Positions 30,582-40,375 are shown, numbered from the stretch's first letter. The stretch: DNA of 64,000 bases from Pseudomonas ceruminis (GCF_021602025.1 NZ_BQHW01000025.1:1-64000); one strand, 5' to 3'. Numbers and translations are program-made. Notes: generated by a model from the sequence alone, not told the origin.

Positions 30582-31823
30582 ATGTCCAGCCAGCCAAATA
30601 CCCGCTTCCATAGCGACCTCGACAGCTCGCCCCTGCTGCTGCCGGCCAAGGTACTGCGCAACGATGCCGAAGCCCTGCAAGCGGCCCGCGAACTCGCAGA
30701 CGCCGCCCGCGAACAGGCCGCGCGTCGCGACCAGCAACGCAAGTTACCCTGGGCCGAGATCGAACAGTTCACCCGCAGCGGCCTGGGCAGTATCAGCGTC
30801 CCCAAAGCCCATGGCGGCCCCGATGTTTCGTTCGAGACCATCGCCGAGGTGTTCCGCATCATCAGCGCTGCCGACCCGGCATTGGGGCAGATCCCGCAGA
30901 ACCAGTTCGGCATGCTGCAGCTGCTGCGCCTGACTGCCACCGAGGCGCAGCAGGCGCTGATCTTCCGCAGCGTGCTGGACGGCTGGCGCATCGGCAATGC
31001 CGGGCCCGAGCGCGGCACCAAGGACACCCTGACCCTCAAGGCACGGATCACCCGCGACGGCGACAGCTATTGCATCAGCGGCGAGAAGTTCTACTCCACC
31101 GGCGCCCTGTTCGCCCACTGGGTGGCTGTCAAGGCGCTGGACGACGAAGGCCGGCAGCGCTTGGCGTTCGTGCGCCGGGGCTCCCCGGGGCTGCGCATCG
31201 TCGATGACTGGTCGGGCTTCGGCCAGCGCACCACGGCCAGCGGCACCGTGTTGCTCGACCGAGTGCCGGTCGATGCCGACCTGGTGATCGACAACTGGCG
31301 CCAGCGCGACACGCCCAATATTCAAGGCGCAGGGTCGCAACTGATCCAGGCCGCCATCGATGCCGGCATCGCCGAGGCCGCGATCGAAGACACCATCCGC
31401 TTCGTGCGTGAGAAGTCGCGACCCTGGATCGAGGCCAAGGTCGAACGCGCCAGCGATGACCCTTACGTCATTGCCGACATCGGCCGCCTGAAACTCGAGC
31501 TGCACGCTGCCCAGGCGCTGCTGCGCCGGGCTGCGCGGGTCCTCGACGAAGTCAATGCCGCCCCCATCGATGCGGCCGCCGCGGCGCGCGCCTCGATTGC
31601 CGTGGCAGAGGCCAAGGTGCTCACCACTGAGATCTCGCTGCAAGCCAGCGAGAAGCTGTTCGAGCTGGCCGGCAGTCGCGCCACCCTTGCCGAGTTCAAC
31701 CTCGACCGCCATTGGCGCAACGCCCGGGTGCACACGCTGCACGACCCCGTGCGCTGGAAGTACCACGCGGTGGGCGCTTACCACCTGAACGGCACCCTGC
31801 CTGCGCGGCATTCCTGGATCTGA
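30582..31823 (+). CDS. sfnB: SfnB-family sulfur-acquisition flavoprotein, copy 1
   Basis: This 413-residue protein belongs to the acyl-CoA dehydrogenase-like flavin monooxygenase group called SfnB, made under sulfate starvation. Family features are RKLPWAEIEQFTRSGLGSIS, ALGQIPQNQFGML, GEKFYSTGALFAHWVAVKAL and DDWSGFGQRTTASGTVLLD. The C-terminus RNARVHTLHDPVRWKYHAVG matches DszC-type enzymes. It is a clear paralogue of the next gene. By analogy with DszC and SfnG it may oxidise or cleave C-S compounds using reduced flavin. The true substrate is unknown. Confidence 0.88.
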   Translation: MSSQPNTRFHSDLDSSPLLLPAKVLRNDAEALQAARELADAAREQAARRDQQRKLPWAEIEQFTRSGLGSISVPKAHGGPDVSFETIAEVFRIISAADPALGQIPQNQFGMLQLLRLTATEAQQALIFRSVLDGWRIGNAGPERGTKDTLTLKARITRDGDSYCISGEKFYSTGALFAHWVAVKALDDEGRQRLAFVRRGSPGLRIVDDWSGFGQRTTASGTVLLDRVPVDADLVIDNWRQRDTPNIQGAGSQLIQAAIDAGIAEAAIEDTIRFVREKSRPWIEAKVERASDDPYVIADIGRLKLELHAAQALLRRAARVLDEVNAAPIDAAAAARASIAVAEAKVLTTEISLQASEKLFELAGSRATLAEFNLDRHWRNARVHTLHDPVRWKYHAVGAYHLNGTLPARHSWI

Positions 31824-31848
31824 ATTTGGCCCTTGGGGTTGCTGTGCA

Positions 31849-31942
31849 GCCCATTCGCAGCTCAGGCCCGCGTCCACAGAGATCTCAAGAAACCTGAGGT
31901 CAACGCTGTACCTGTGGCAGCGGGCTTGCCCCGCGAATGGGC
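31849..31942. repeat. REP inverted pair between the two SfnB-family genes
   Basis: The right arm (31912-31942) is a clean REP with the GCGGGCTTGCCCCGCGAATGG core. The left arm (31849-31879) is an inverted but decayed partner with about six differences. Similarity extends outwards into CTGTGCAGC / GCCGCACAG. A small hairpin GGGCCGC-ACA-GCGGCCC (31939-31955) overlaps the right end. Lying inside the operon, it could lower readthrough into or stabilise the flanking messages. Confidence 0.8.
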
Positions 31943-31976
31943 CGCACAGCGGCCCCCAGAGGCCCCGGAGAACACC

Positions 31977-33158
31977 ATGACAACAACCGTTATCACCACA
32001 GACACCCAGGCCCTGGCCATCGCCGAGCAGGTCGCCGAGCAACTGCGCCGCGACAGCATCTTGCGCGACCGGGAGCGCCGCCTGCCCCACGCCGAGCTGG
32101 ACCTGTTCACCCGCTCCGGCCTGTGGGCGATCAGCGTGCCCAAGGCCTTTGGCGGTGCCGGCGTGTCCAATGTCACCCTGGCCAAGGTCATTGCCCGCAT
32201 TGCCCAGGCAGACGCCTCCTTGGGGCAGATACCGCAAAACCACTTCTATGCCCTGGAAGTGCTGCGCGTAAACGGCAGCCCCGAACAACAGCAACGCCTT
32301 TACGCCGAAGTGCTGGCCGGCCGACGCTTTGGCAACGCCCTGGCTGAGCTGGGTACCAAGACCGCCCATGACCGCACTACCCGCCTGACCCGCGACGGCG
32401 ACGGCTACCGCATCAACGGCCGCAAGTTCTACGCCACCGGCGCCCTCTACGCCCAGCGCATCCCGACCTCGGTAGTGGATGAACACGGTGTGCAGCTGCT
32501 GGCCTTCGTACCCGCAGACAGCCACGGCCTGCAGGTGATCGACGACTGGAGCGGCTTTGGCCAGCGCACCACCGGCAGTGGCTCGGTGGTGTTCGACAAC
32601 GTGTTTGTCCGCGCCGAGGACGTGGTGCCATTTCAATCGGCTTTCGAACGCCCTACCCCGGTCGGCCCGCTGGCGCAGATTCTTCACGCGGCCATCGACA
32701 CCGGCATTGCTCGCGCAGCCTATGAAGATGCCCTGCACTTCGTCCGCTCCCGTAGCCGGCCGTGGGTCGACTCAGGCCTGGACAAGGCCAGCGAAGACCC
32801 GCTGACCCTGAAGAGCTTCGGCCACCTGACGATCCGCCTGCACGCCGCCGAGGCGTTGCTCGAGCGGGCGGGCGAATACCTCGACCGTGCTCAGGCCGAC
32901 AGTACTGCCGACACCCTTGCAGCGGCGTCCATTGCAGTGGCCGAAGCACGGGCGATCAGTACCGAGATCTCCCTCGCTGCCAGCACCACGCTGTTCGAGC
33001 TGGCCGGCAGCCAGGCCACCCTGGCTGAACACAACCTCGACCGCCACTGGCGCAACGCCCGGGTACACACCCTGCACGACCCGGTGCGCTGGAAGTACCA
33101 CGCCATCGGCAACTACTACCTCAACGACGAAAACCCACCGCGCCGGGGGACCATCTGA
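31977..33158 (+). CDS. SfnB-family sulfur-acquisition flavoprotein, copy 2
   Basis: The ATG at 31977 has GGAG six bases upstream; the open frame extends 48 codons further into the REP and is not coding there. The 393-residue product repeats the SfnB marks: RRLPHAELDLFTRSGLWAIS, SLGQIPQNHFYALEVL, GRKFYATGALYAQRIPTSVV and DDWSGFGQRTTGSGSVVFD. The stop overlaps the ATG of the following monooxygenase by one base, so the two proteins are probably made in step. It differs enough from copy 1 to suggest a different substrate rather than a recent duplication. Confidence 0.88.
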   Translation: MTTTVITTDTQALAIAEQVAEQLRRDSILRDRERRLPHAELDLFTRSGLWAISVPKAFGGAGVSNVTLAKVIARIAQADASLGQIPQNHFYALEVLRVNGSPEQQQRLYAEVLAGRRFGNALAELGTKTAHDRTTRLTRDGDGYRINGRKFYATGALYAQRIPTSVVDEHGVQLLAFVPADSHGLQVIDDWSGFGQRTTGSGSVVFDNVFVRAEDVVPFQSAFERPTPVGPLAQILHAAIDTGIARAAYEDALHFVRSRSRPWVDSGLDKASEDPLTLKSFGHLTIRLHAAEALLERAGEYLDRAQADSTADTLAAASIAVAEARAISTEISLAASTTLFELAGSQATLAEHNLDRHWRNARVHTLHDPVRWKYHAIGNYYLNDENPPRRGTI

Positions 33159-34549
33159 TGGCCAAGCAGATTTTGCTCAATGCCTTCAACATGAACTGTA
33201 TCGGGCATATCAACCACGGTCTGTGGACCCATCCACGGGACAACTCCACCCAATACAAGTCCCTCAGCTACTGGACCGACCTGGCGCGCCTGCTGGAACG
33301 TGGGCTGTTCGACGGGCTGTTCATTGCCGATATCGTCGGCACCTACGATGTCTACGGCAAGTCGCTGGACGTGACACTCAAAGAGTCCATCCAGCTGCCG
33401 GTCAACGACCCTCTGCTCCTGGTCTCGGCCATGGCCGCCGCCACGCGCCACCTGGGCTTTGGCCTGACCGCCAACCTCACCTACGAGGCGCCGTACCTGT
33501 TCGCCCGGCGGCTTTCCACCCTTGACCACCTGAGCAATGGCCGGGTCGGCTGGAACATCGTCACCGGTTACCTCGACAGCGCCGCCCGCGCCATGGGCCT
33601 GGAGCACCAACCCGAGCACGACCGCCGCTACGACCAGGCCGATGAATACCTGCAAGTGCTGTACAAGCTGCTCGAAGGCAGCTGGGCTGACGATGCAGTG
33701 GTCGAAGACCGGCAGCGGCGGGTGTATGCCGAACCCGAAAAGGTGCGCAAGGTCAGCCATCTTGGCGAGTTCTACAAGGTCGAGGGCTACCACCTGTGCG
33801 AACCCTCCCCCCAGCGCACCCCGGTGCTGTTCCAGGCGGGCAGCTCGCCGCGTGGCCTGGCGTTCGCCGGCAACCATGCCGAATGCGTCTTCATCAGCGG
33901 CCAGGACAAAGCCGCCACCCGCGCCCAGGTCGACAAGGTACGCGCCGCTGCCCAGGCGGCGGGGCGCGACCCACAGGCGGTCAAGGTTTTCATGGGGATC
34001 ACGGTGATCGTTGCCCCCACCGAGCAGCTGGCACAGGCCAAGTACGCAGAGTACCTGCGCCATGCCAGCCCCGAAGCCGGCGTGGCTCATTTCGCTGCCT
34101 CCACCGGCATCGACTTTGCCGCCTATGAACTGGATGAGCCGATCGGCGCCAGCAAGGGCAACGCCATCCAGTCGGCGACCCGCCAGTTACAGGAAAATGC
34201 CTGGACCCGCCGCCGCCTGCTGGAGCAGCACGCCCTGGGCGGGCGCTACGTGACCTTGGTCGGCTCACCCGAACAGGTCGCCGAACACCTGATCGCCTGG
34301 ATCGATGAAACCGGCCTGGACGGTTTCAACCTGACCCGCACCGTCACCCCCGAAAGCTACGAGGACTTCATCGACCTGGTGGTCCCGCAACTGCAACAGC
34401 GCGGCCGCTACAAAACCGCCTACGCCGAAGGCACCCTGCGCGAAAAGCTGTTCCAGAGTGACCACCCGCACCTGCCTGTCGACCACCCCGGCTCGCGCTA
34501 CCGCCACGCCGCCACCCCTGCCAAGACTGGAGTCCCGCATCATGCTTGA
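33158..34549 (+). CDS. LLM-class flavin monooxygenase (NtaA/SnaA/DszA family)
   Basis: This 463-residue enzyme is of the two-component FMNH2-dependent NtaA/DszA type. Marks are LLNAFNMNCIGHINHGLW, GLFDGLFIADIVGTYD, GWNIVTGYLDSAARAMG and PVLFQAGSSPRGLAFAGNHAECVF. DszA-type members cleave C-S bonds of sulfones; the B. subtilis relative YxeK acts on S-succinylcysteine derivatives. It is coupled to the SfnB gene before it and overlaps the MetQ-like gene by eight bases. This pairing implies import and oxidative cleavage of one organosulfur substrate. The reductase must come from elsewhere (SsuE or MsuE-type). Confidence 0.9.
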   Translation: MAKQILLNAFNMNCIGHINHGLWTHPRDNSTQYKSLSYWTDLARLLERGLFDGLFIADIVGTYDVYGKSLDVTLKESIQLPVNDPLLLVSAMAAATRHLGFGLTANLTYEAPYLFARRLSTLDHLSNGRVGWNIVTGYLDSAARAMGLEHQPEHDRRYDQADEYLQVLYKLLEGSWADDAVVEDRQRRVYAEPEKVRKVSHLGEFYKVEGYHLCEPSPQRTPVLFQAGSSPRGLAFAGNHAECVFISGQDKAATRAQVDKVRAAAQAAGRDPQAVKVFMGITVIVAPTEQLAQAKYAEYLRHASPEAGVAHFAASTGIDFAAYELDEPIGASKGNAIQSATRQLQENAWTRRRLLEQHALGGRYVTLVGSPEQVAEHLIAWIDETGLDGFNLTRTVTPESYEDFIDLVVPQLQQRGRYKTAYAEGTLREKLFQSDHPHLPVDHPGSRYRHAATPAKTGVPHHA

Positions 34550-35342
34550 GAACCTGTTCCGGCCCGTCGCGGCCCTCGCCCTCACCCTTGGCCTGGCCGG
34601 CGTGGCCCTGGCTGCCGAGCCGCTGAAGGTGGGCACCACCGCTGCCTTCGCCATTCCGCTGGAAGCCGCAGTGGAAGAAGCCCACAAGCAGGGCCTTGAG
34701 GTGAAGCTGATCGAGTTCAGTGACTGGATCGCACCCAATGTCAGCCTCAACAGCGGCGACATCGACGTGAACTACTTCCAGCACATCCCCTTCCTGGAAA
34801 ACGCCAAGGCCGCAGCTGGCTTCAACCTGGTGCCGTTCGCCCCCGGCATCATCAACAACGTCGGGCTCTACTCGAAGAAGTACAAAAGCTTCGCCGAACT
34901 GCCCGAAGGCGCCAGCGTGGCCATTGCCAACGACCCGATCAACAGTGGCCGCGGCTTGCAGCTGCTGGCCAAGGCTGGGTTGATCACGCTCAAGCCCGGG
35001 GTGGGCTACAAGGCCACCGAGGACGATATCGTCGCCAACCCCAAGAAGCTGAAAATCCTCCAGGTGGAAGCCGTGCAACTGGTGCGCGCCTATGACGATG
35101 CCGACCTGGTGCAGGGCTACCCGGCCTATATCCGCCTGGCCAACACCTTCGACGCCACCTCGGCACTGCTGTTCGACGGCCTGGAAAACAAGGAGTACGT
35201 GATCCAGTTCGTCATTCGCCCGCAAAGCAAGGACGACCCGCGCCTGGCCAAGTTCGTTGACATCTACCAGCATTCGCCAGCCGTGCGCGCAGCGCTGAAC
35301 AAGGCCCATGGCAGCCTCTACCAAGCCGGCTGGGAAGGCTGA
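34542..35342 (+). CDS. metQ: MetQ-like (NlpA family) substrate-binding protein without lipobox
   Basis: The ATG at 34542 lies within the end of the previous gene. The 266 residues begin with an exported leader ([24 protein letters not shown]) and mature start [19 protein letters not shown]. Unlike usual MetQ lipoproteins there is no cysteine at the cleavage site, so it should be a soluble periplasmic protein. Family marks are [19 protein letters not shown] and [14 protein letters not shown]. It delivers a substrate to the MetNI-like pair. D-/L-methionine is the family default. Its linkage to sulfur oxygenases suggests an oxidised or substituted thioether instead. Confidence 0.85.
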   Translation: MLENLFRPVAALALTLGLAGVALAAEPLKVGTTAAFAIPLEAAVEEAHKQGLEVKLIEFSDWIAPNVSLNSGDIDVNYFQHIPFLENAKAAAGFNLVPFAPGIINNVGLYSKKYKSFAELPEGASVAIANDPINSGRGLQLLAKAGLITLKPGVGYKATEDDIVANPKKLKILQVEAVQLVRAYDDADLVQGYPAYIRLANTFDATSALLFDGLENKEYVIQFVIRPQSKDDPRLAKFVDIYQHSPAVRAALNKAHGSLYQAGWEG

Positions 35343-35343
35343 C

Positions 35344-36453
35344 ATGAGCCCGGCCAGCGCCCTCAGGGCGCCCACCGCTCAAACCGCGCCGCCACCGGCT
35401 CGGGAGCAGGCCTTGCGTCCAGAGGTCAACGAAGCCCATGTCCGCTTCGTTGGCCTCGGCAAGACCTACCCGGGCCAGGCGCAGCCAGCGTTGCAAGGCA
35501 TCGACCTGAACATCCGCAAAGGGGAAATCTTCGGCATCATCGGCCGCAGCGGCGCAGGAAAATCGTCGCTGCTGCGCACCATCAATCGCCTGGAACAACC
35601 CAGCGAGGGCCGGGTACTGATCGACCAGGTCGACATCGGGTCGTACGATGAAGACCGCCTGGTGGCGCTGCGCCGCCGCATCGGCATGATCTTCCAGCAC
35701 TTCAACCTGATGTCGGCCAAGACCGTGTGGCAGAACGTCGAACTGCCGCTGAAAGTGGCCGGCGTGGCCAAGGCCGAACGCCAGCGCAAGGTGCGCGAGC
35801 TGCTCGAACTGGTCGGCCTGCAGGAAAAGCATCACGTCTATCCCGCGCAGTTGTCTGGCGGCCAGAAGCAGCGGGTCGGTATCGCCCGGGCGTTGGTGCA
35901 TGACCCCGACATTCTCCTGTGCGACGAGGCCACCTCGGCACTGGACCCAGAAACCACGGCCTCGATCCTCGAGCTGCTGCGCGACATCAACCGGCGCCTG
36001 GGCCTCACGGTGGTGCTGATTACCCACGAAATGGCCGTGATTCGCGACATCTGCCACCGTGTCGTGGTGCTCGAACGCGGTGAAGTCGTCGAGCAGGGCG
36101 AGGTCTGGCGAGTGTTCGGCACGCCGCGTCATGAGGTCACCCGTACCCTGCTGGCACCGTTGCAGGCCAAGCTGCCTGCGGCGTTGCAGGCAAGCCTGCG
36201 CGCAAGCCCGGCGGGCCGTGACAGCGCGGTGGTGCTCAAACTTTCGGTGCTCGGTGAGCCCGCGCTGTCGGACCTGTTCAATGACCTGGGCGGCCGCGTG
36301 CGCCTGCTCCAGGGTGGCGTGGAAACCATCGGTGAGCATGCCCTTGGGCAACTGATCGTATCGGTCCAGGGTTCACCCCACGACACCCATCAATTGCTCG
36401 AACGTGCCCGCCGTTGGGCTGAAGACGTAGAGGTACTGGGCCATGTGGTTTGA
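35344..36453 (+). CDS. metN: MetN-like ABC transporter ATP-binding protein
   Basis: The start at 35344 ([10 protein letters not shown]) follows the previous stop by one base. The 369-residue product has Walker [16 protein letters not shown], signature [15 protein letters not shown] and Walker [17 protein letters not shown]-terminal NIL-type regulatory domain follows (about 285-369). A proline/alanine-rich N-terminal extension of about 30 residues precedes the ATPase domain. The NIL domain normally senses internal substrate and inhibits transport. It overlaps metI by eleven bases. Confidence 0.88.
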   Translation: MSPASALRAPTAQTAPPPAREQALRPEVNEAHVRFVGLGKTYPGQAQPALQGIDLNIRKGEIFGIIGRSGAGKSSLLRTINRLEQPSEGRVLIDQVDIGSYDEDRLVALRRRIGMIFQHFNLMSAKTVWQNVELPLKVAGVAKAERQRKVRELLELVGLQEKHHVYPAQLSGGQKQRVGIARALVHDPDILLCDEATSALDPETTASILELLRDINRRLGLTVVLITHEMAVIRDICHRVVVLERGEVVEQGEVWRVFGTPRHEVTRTLLAPLQAKLPAALQASLRASPAGRDSAVVLKLSVLGEPALSDLFNDLGGRVRLLQGGVETIGEHALGQLIVSVQGSPHDTHQLLERARRWAEDVEVLGHVV

Positions 36454-37087
36454 TCGTTTGCTCGAGGGCTTGCTCGACACCCTGTTGATGGTCGGCGTCT
36501 CTTCGCTGATTGCCCTGCTGGTGGGCGTGCCCATGGCAGTACTGCTGGTGACCAGCGACAAGGGCGGCATCTTCGAGGCACCGCTGTTGAACCGGGTGCT
36601 GGGTGCTTTCGTCAACCTGTTCCGCTCCATCCCGTTCCTGATCCTGATGGTCGCGCTGATCCCGTTCACCCGCCTGGTAGTCGGCACCACCTATGGCGTA
36701 TGGGCCGCGGTCGTGCCACTGACCATCGCCGCCACGCCGTTCTTCGCACGCATTGCCGAGGTGAGCCTGCGTGAGGTTGACCATGGCCTGGTGGAAGCCG
36801 CCCAGGCCATGGGCTGCCGGCGCTGGCACATCGTTTGGCATGTGCTGCTGCCCGAGGCGCTGCCGGGGATCGTGGGTGGCTTCACCATCACCTTGGTGAC
36901 CCTGATCAACTCGTCGGCCATGGCCGGGGCGATCGGTGCCGGGGGCTTGGGGGATATTGCCTATCGGTATGGGTATCAGCGCTTCGACAGCCAGATCATG
37001 CTGACCGTGATCGCCATGCTGGTGGCGTTGGTGGCGGTGATTCAGGTGGGGGGTGATCGGTTGGCGAAGGGCTTGAACAAGCGCTAG
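36443..37087 (+). CDS. metI: MetI-like ABC transporter permease
   Basis: This is a 214-residue inner-membrane permease with about five membrane helices. Marks are [19 protein letters not shown], the EAA loop [26 protein letters not shown] and the substrate-path segment [18 protein letters not shown] typical of MetI. It ends the sfnB-LLM-metQNI operon just before a strong stem-loop. Confidence 0.9.
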   Translation: MWFDRLLEGLLDTLLMVGVSSLIALLVGVPMAVLLVTSDKGGIFEAPLLNRVLGAFVNLFRSIPFLILMVALIPFTRLVVGTTYGVWAAVVPLTIAATPFFARIAEVSLREVDHGLVEAAQAMGCRRWHIVWHVLLPEALPGIVGGFTITLVTLINSSAMAGAIGAGGLGDIAYRYGYQRFDSQIMLTVIAMLVALVAVIQVGGDRLAKGLNKR

Positions 37088-37093
37088 GCCAAG

Positions 37094-37144
37094 GGCGGCT
37101 TCGCGCCCCATCCCGGCAAGTCGGTGAAGGGGCGCGAAGCCGCC
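37094..37144. terminator. Long stem-loop between metI and the c-di-GMP gene
   Basis: GGCGGCTTCGCGCCCC (37094-37109) and its exact inverse (37129-37144) form a perfect 16-bp stem with a 19-base loop between two convergent genes. A two-way terminator without a U-run is likely. Confidence 0.7.
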
Positions 37145-37147
37145 TGC

Positions 37148-39043
37148 TCAATCCCAGTGCAGTTCCGCCGCCGGCACCGGCCGCCCAAACCAGTACCCCT
37201 GCCCCAGCTGGCACTGCTGCTCGAGCAGGAACCTGGCCTGCTCGGCTTGCTCGATGCCCTCGGCATGCACCTGCATGCCCATGCTTCGGGCCAGGGCGAT
37301 AATCACCCGCACAATGGCGATGTCATCATCATCCAGTGGCAGCCCGGCGACGAAACCCTGGTCGATCTTCAGCTTCTGTACCGGCAGGCGCTTGAGCCGC
37401 AGCAGTGACGAATAACCGGTGCCGAAGTCATCGATGGCCAGGCTCAGGCCCAGCTCGCGCAACCGGTGCAACTGCTCCAGCGCGACTTCCGGGTCTTCCA
37501 TCACCGCGCTTTCGGTCACTTCCAACTCCAGCAAGGCCGGATCCAGCCCAGTGTCATGCAGCACGTCGGCCACCTGCTGGTACAAGTCCCGCTGGCCAAA
37601 CAGCCGGCTGGAGATGTTCACCGCGACGAACGTCAGCTCGCGCCCGTCAGCTTGCCACTGAACCATCTGCTGGCACGCCTGGCGCAGCACCCAGGCATCG
37701 ATTTCGGCAATCAACCCGGACCGCTCGGCGATGGGGATAAACGCCCCGGGCGGCACCAGGCCACGCAACGGGTGCTGCCAGCGGACCAGCGCTTCCACCC
37801 CGACCATCCTCGACGTGAACAAGTCGTGTACCGGCTGGAAGAACACCCGCAGCTCGTGCTGCGCCAGCGCCCGACGCAACTCGCCTGCCGTTTCCACACG
37901 GTGCTGGGCGTGGGCTGTCAGCTCTTCGGTGTACAACGCGTAACAGGCCCGGCCATTGGTCTTGGCCTTGAACAACGCGGAGTCAGCGTTGCGCAGCAAC
38001 TGCTCGGCGCTCAAGGCATCGCTTGGGAACAGGCTGATGCCCACGCTGACGCTGATGAACAGCCGATGCCCTTCGAATTCGAAGGGTTCGCGCATGCGTT
38101 CGATGAGGGTCTGGGCCAGCTTGCCGGCCTGGCCGACCTGTTGGCAGTTCTCTGCCAGCACGCCGAACTCATCGCCGCCCAGGCGTGCCAGGGTCACGCC
38201 GCTGCCCAGCTCCTCGTTCAGCCGCTCGCCTACCAGCTTGAGCAGTTGGTCGCCAATGGTATGGCCCAGCCCATCGTTGATGCTCTGGAAATGATCCAGG
38301 TCGAGCAGCAACAAGGCGCAGCCCCGCTTGTTGGCCTGCGCCGAGGCCAGGGCCTGCTCGAGGCGGTCGTTGAACAGCAAGCGGTTGGGCAGGCCGGTGA
38401 GCGGGTCGTGGTGGGCCAGGTAGGCCAGTTCCTGCTCGGTATGGCGGATGGCACTGATATCGCTGAACACGGCCACGTAATGGGTCAGTTCACCGCTGTC
38501 GTCACGGATGGCGCAGATCGTCTGCCACTGTGGATAGATTTCGCCGCTCTTGCGCCGGTTCCAGATCTCGCCGCTCCATTCGCCCTTCTCGGCCAGCGTG
38601 GCGAAGATCTGCTGATAGAACGGTGCGCCGTGGCGGCCGGACTTGAACTTGCTCGGGCGCTGGCCGAGCACTTCGTCCTGTTGATAGCCGGTGATACGCA
38701 TGAACGCGCGGTTGACGTGCACGATCAGGCCCTGACGGTCGGTCACCAGTACGCCTTCAAGCGTGCTGTCAAATACTGCCGCGGCCATGCGCAGGCGCTC
38801 GCGATCCTCACTGCGCAGGCGCGCACCGACGCCGATGAAGTTGAGCAGGCGGGCGCGGGAAACGAAGATCAGCAGCGCACTGACCAGTACCCACACCACT
38901 ACATTGATCTGCCGCCCCACGGTCAATGCCAGCGGGTCTTCAGACATACTGCGCAGTACCACCTCCGACAGCACCAACCAGAGGATCGAGAGCACCACAT
39001 ACAGCGCGGCCATGCGCAAGGCGTCGCGAACAGAAACAGACAT
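37148..39043 (-). CDS. PAS-GGDEF-EAL c-di-GMP signalling protein
   Basis: I prefer the ATG at 39043 (MSVSVRDALRMAAL), giving 631 residues; an ATG at 39079 adds twelve and neither has a clear ribosome site. Two N-terminal membrane helices (about 8-30 and 42-62) precede a PAS domain (about 85-200). The GGDEF motif is intact (ARLGGDEFGVLAE), but no RxxD inhibitory site lies five residues before it. The EAL domain is intact (GVEALVRWQHP, ESAVMED, DDFGTGYSSL, KLKIDQGF, HAEGIE), so phosphodiesterase activity is expected. It should make and/or break c-di-GMP at the inner membrane. Confidence 0.92.
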   Translation of the reverse strand: MSVSVRDALRMAALYVVLSILWLVLSEVVLRSMSEDPLALTVGRQINVVVWVLVSALLIFVSRARLLNFIGVGARLRSEDRERLRMAAAVFDSTLEGVLVTDRQGLIVHVNRAFMRITGYQQDEVLGQRPSKFKSGRHGAPFYQQIFATLAEKGEWSGEIWNRRKSGEIYPQWQTICAIRDDSGELTHYVAVFSDISAIRHTEQELAYLAHHDPLTGLPNRLLFNDRLEQALASAQANKRGCALLLLDLDHFQSINDGLGHTIGDQLLKLVGERLNEELGSGVTLARLGGDEFGVLAENCQQVGQAGKLAQTLIERMREPFEFEGHRLFISVSVGISLFPSDALSAEQLLRNADSALFKAKTNGRACYALYTEELTAHAQHRVETAGELRRALAQHELRVFFQPVHDLFTSRMVGVEALVRWQHPLRGLVPPGAFIPIAERSGLIAEIDAWVLRQACQQMVQWQADGRELTFVAVNISSRLFGQRDLYQQVADVLHDTGLDPALLELEVTESAVMEDPEVALEQLHRLRELGLSLAIDDFGTGYSSLLRLKRLPVQKLKIDQGFVAGLPLDDDDIAIVRVIIALARSMGMQVHAEGIEQAEQARFLLEQQCQLGQGYWFGRPVPAAELHWD

Positions 39044-39190
39044 GTCGGGGGAAAAAGCCCATGAAAAAGAATGGGGCATTATAAAGGCAGAAACATGCCG
39101 TGACGCCCTATCTGAACGGGTGACTGGTTTTATTTCCCCACCAAGGGATAATCACAACCTCCTCCTGTGTCTCCGAGGGTTTTTACACCT

Positions 39191-40375
39191 ATGTGGTACA
39201 ACGGTCTGCTCGACTTGTCGGCCTGGCAACTGGTTGGCGTTACCCTGCTCATGACGCACGTGACCATCGTCAGCGTCACCCTTTACCTGCACCGCTATTC
39301 CGCCCACCGTGCCCTGGAGCTCAATGGCGCGCTCAAGCATTTCTTCCGCTTCTGGCTGTGGCTGACCACGGCGCAGAACACCCGCGAGTGGACCGCTGTC
39401 CACCGCAAGCACCACGCCAAGTGCGAAACCCCCGATGACCCGCACAGCCCGGTGTACAAAGGCCTGGGCACGGTCCTGCGCAAAGGCGCCGAACTGTACC
39501 GCGAAGAGGCGCGCAACCCAGAAACGCTGCGCATCTACGGCAAGAACTGCCCCGATGACTGGATCGAGCGCAACGTCTATTCGCGTTACAAGTTTGGTGG
39601 TATCGCGCTGATGGCGGTGCTCGACCTGCTGCTGTTCGGCACCCTCGGCATCACCATCTGGGCGGTGCAGATGATGTGGATTCCATTCTGGGCTGCCGGC
39701 GTGGTCAATGGCCTGGGCCATGCGGTCGGCTACCGGAACTTCGAATGCCGTGACGCCGCCACCAACCTGGTGCCGTGGGGCATCGTCATCGGTGGCGAAG
39801 AGTTGCACAACAATCACCACACCTACCCCAACTCGGCCAAGCTGTCGGTCAAGCGCTGGGAATTCGACATGGGCTGGGCCTGGATCCGCCTGTTCTGCCT
39901 GTTGCGCCTGGCCAAGGTGCAGCGTGTCGCGCCCATCGCCCATCGTGTGGAGGGCAAGGCCAGCCTGGACATGGACACCGCCATGGCCATCCTCAACAAC
40001 CGCTTCCAGATCATGGCCCAGTACCGCAAGCAGGTGATCGCTCCGCTGGTCACCCAGGAGCTGACCAAGGTCGACGCCTCGGTGCGCCATCGCTTCCGCC
40101 GCGCCAAGCGCCTGTTGTCGCGCGAAACCAGCTTGCTGGAAGACCGCCATCATGTGCGCATCGAGACCATGCTCGCCCACAGCCAGGCGCTGAAGACCAT
40201 CTACGAAAAGCGCTTGGCCTTGCAGCAGATCTGGGCCCGTACCAGCGCCAACGGTCACGACATGCTGGCTGCCATGAAAGAGTGGGTACATGAGGCCGAG
40301 GCCAGCGGTATTCATGCCCTGCACGACTTTGCCGCGCAGCTGAAAACCTACTCCCTGCGTCCCACCAACGCCTGA
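39191..40375 (+). CDS. desA: Membrane fatty-acid (acyl-lipid) desaturase DesA-type
   Basis: The 394-residue product from ATG 39191 (MWYNGLLDLSAWQL) has paired membrane helices and the three histidine boxes of diiron desaturases: HRYSAHRA, HRKHHAKC and HNNHHTYP. In pseudomonads this type introduces double bonds into phospholipid acyl chains and so adjusts membrane fluidity. An in-frame GTG at 39167 would add eight residues. The long C-terminal helical part (about 270-394) is normal for this group. It is divergent from the c-di-GMP gene. Confidence 0.9.
   Translation: MWYNGLLDLSAWQLVGVTLLMTHVTIVSVTLYLHRYSAHRALELNGALKHFFRFWLWLTTAQNTREWTAVHRKHHAKCETPDDPHSPVYKGLGTVLRKGAELYREEARNPETLRIYGKNCPDDWIERNVYSRYKFGGIALMAVLDLLLFGTLGITIWAVQMMWIPFWAAGVVNGLGHAVGYRNFECRDAATNLVPWGIVIGGEELHNNHHTYPNSAKLSVKRWEFDMGWAWIRLFCLLRLAKVQRVAPIAHRVEGKASLDMDTAMAILNNRFQIMAQYRKQVIAPLVTQELTKVDASVRHRFRRAKRLLSRETSLLEDRHHVRIETMLAHSQALKTIYEKRLALQQIWARTSANGHDMLAAMKEWVHEAEASGIHALHDFAAQLKTYSLRPTNA

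Noticed and set aside
30744-32738. Open frame of 664 codons antisense across both SfnB genes
   Set aside because: It spans the intergenic REP and both paralogues. Its repeated composition mirrors the paralogy on the coding strand.
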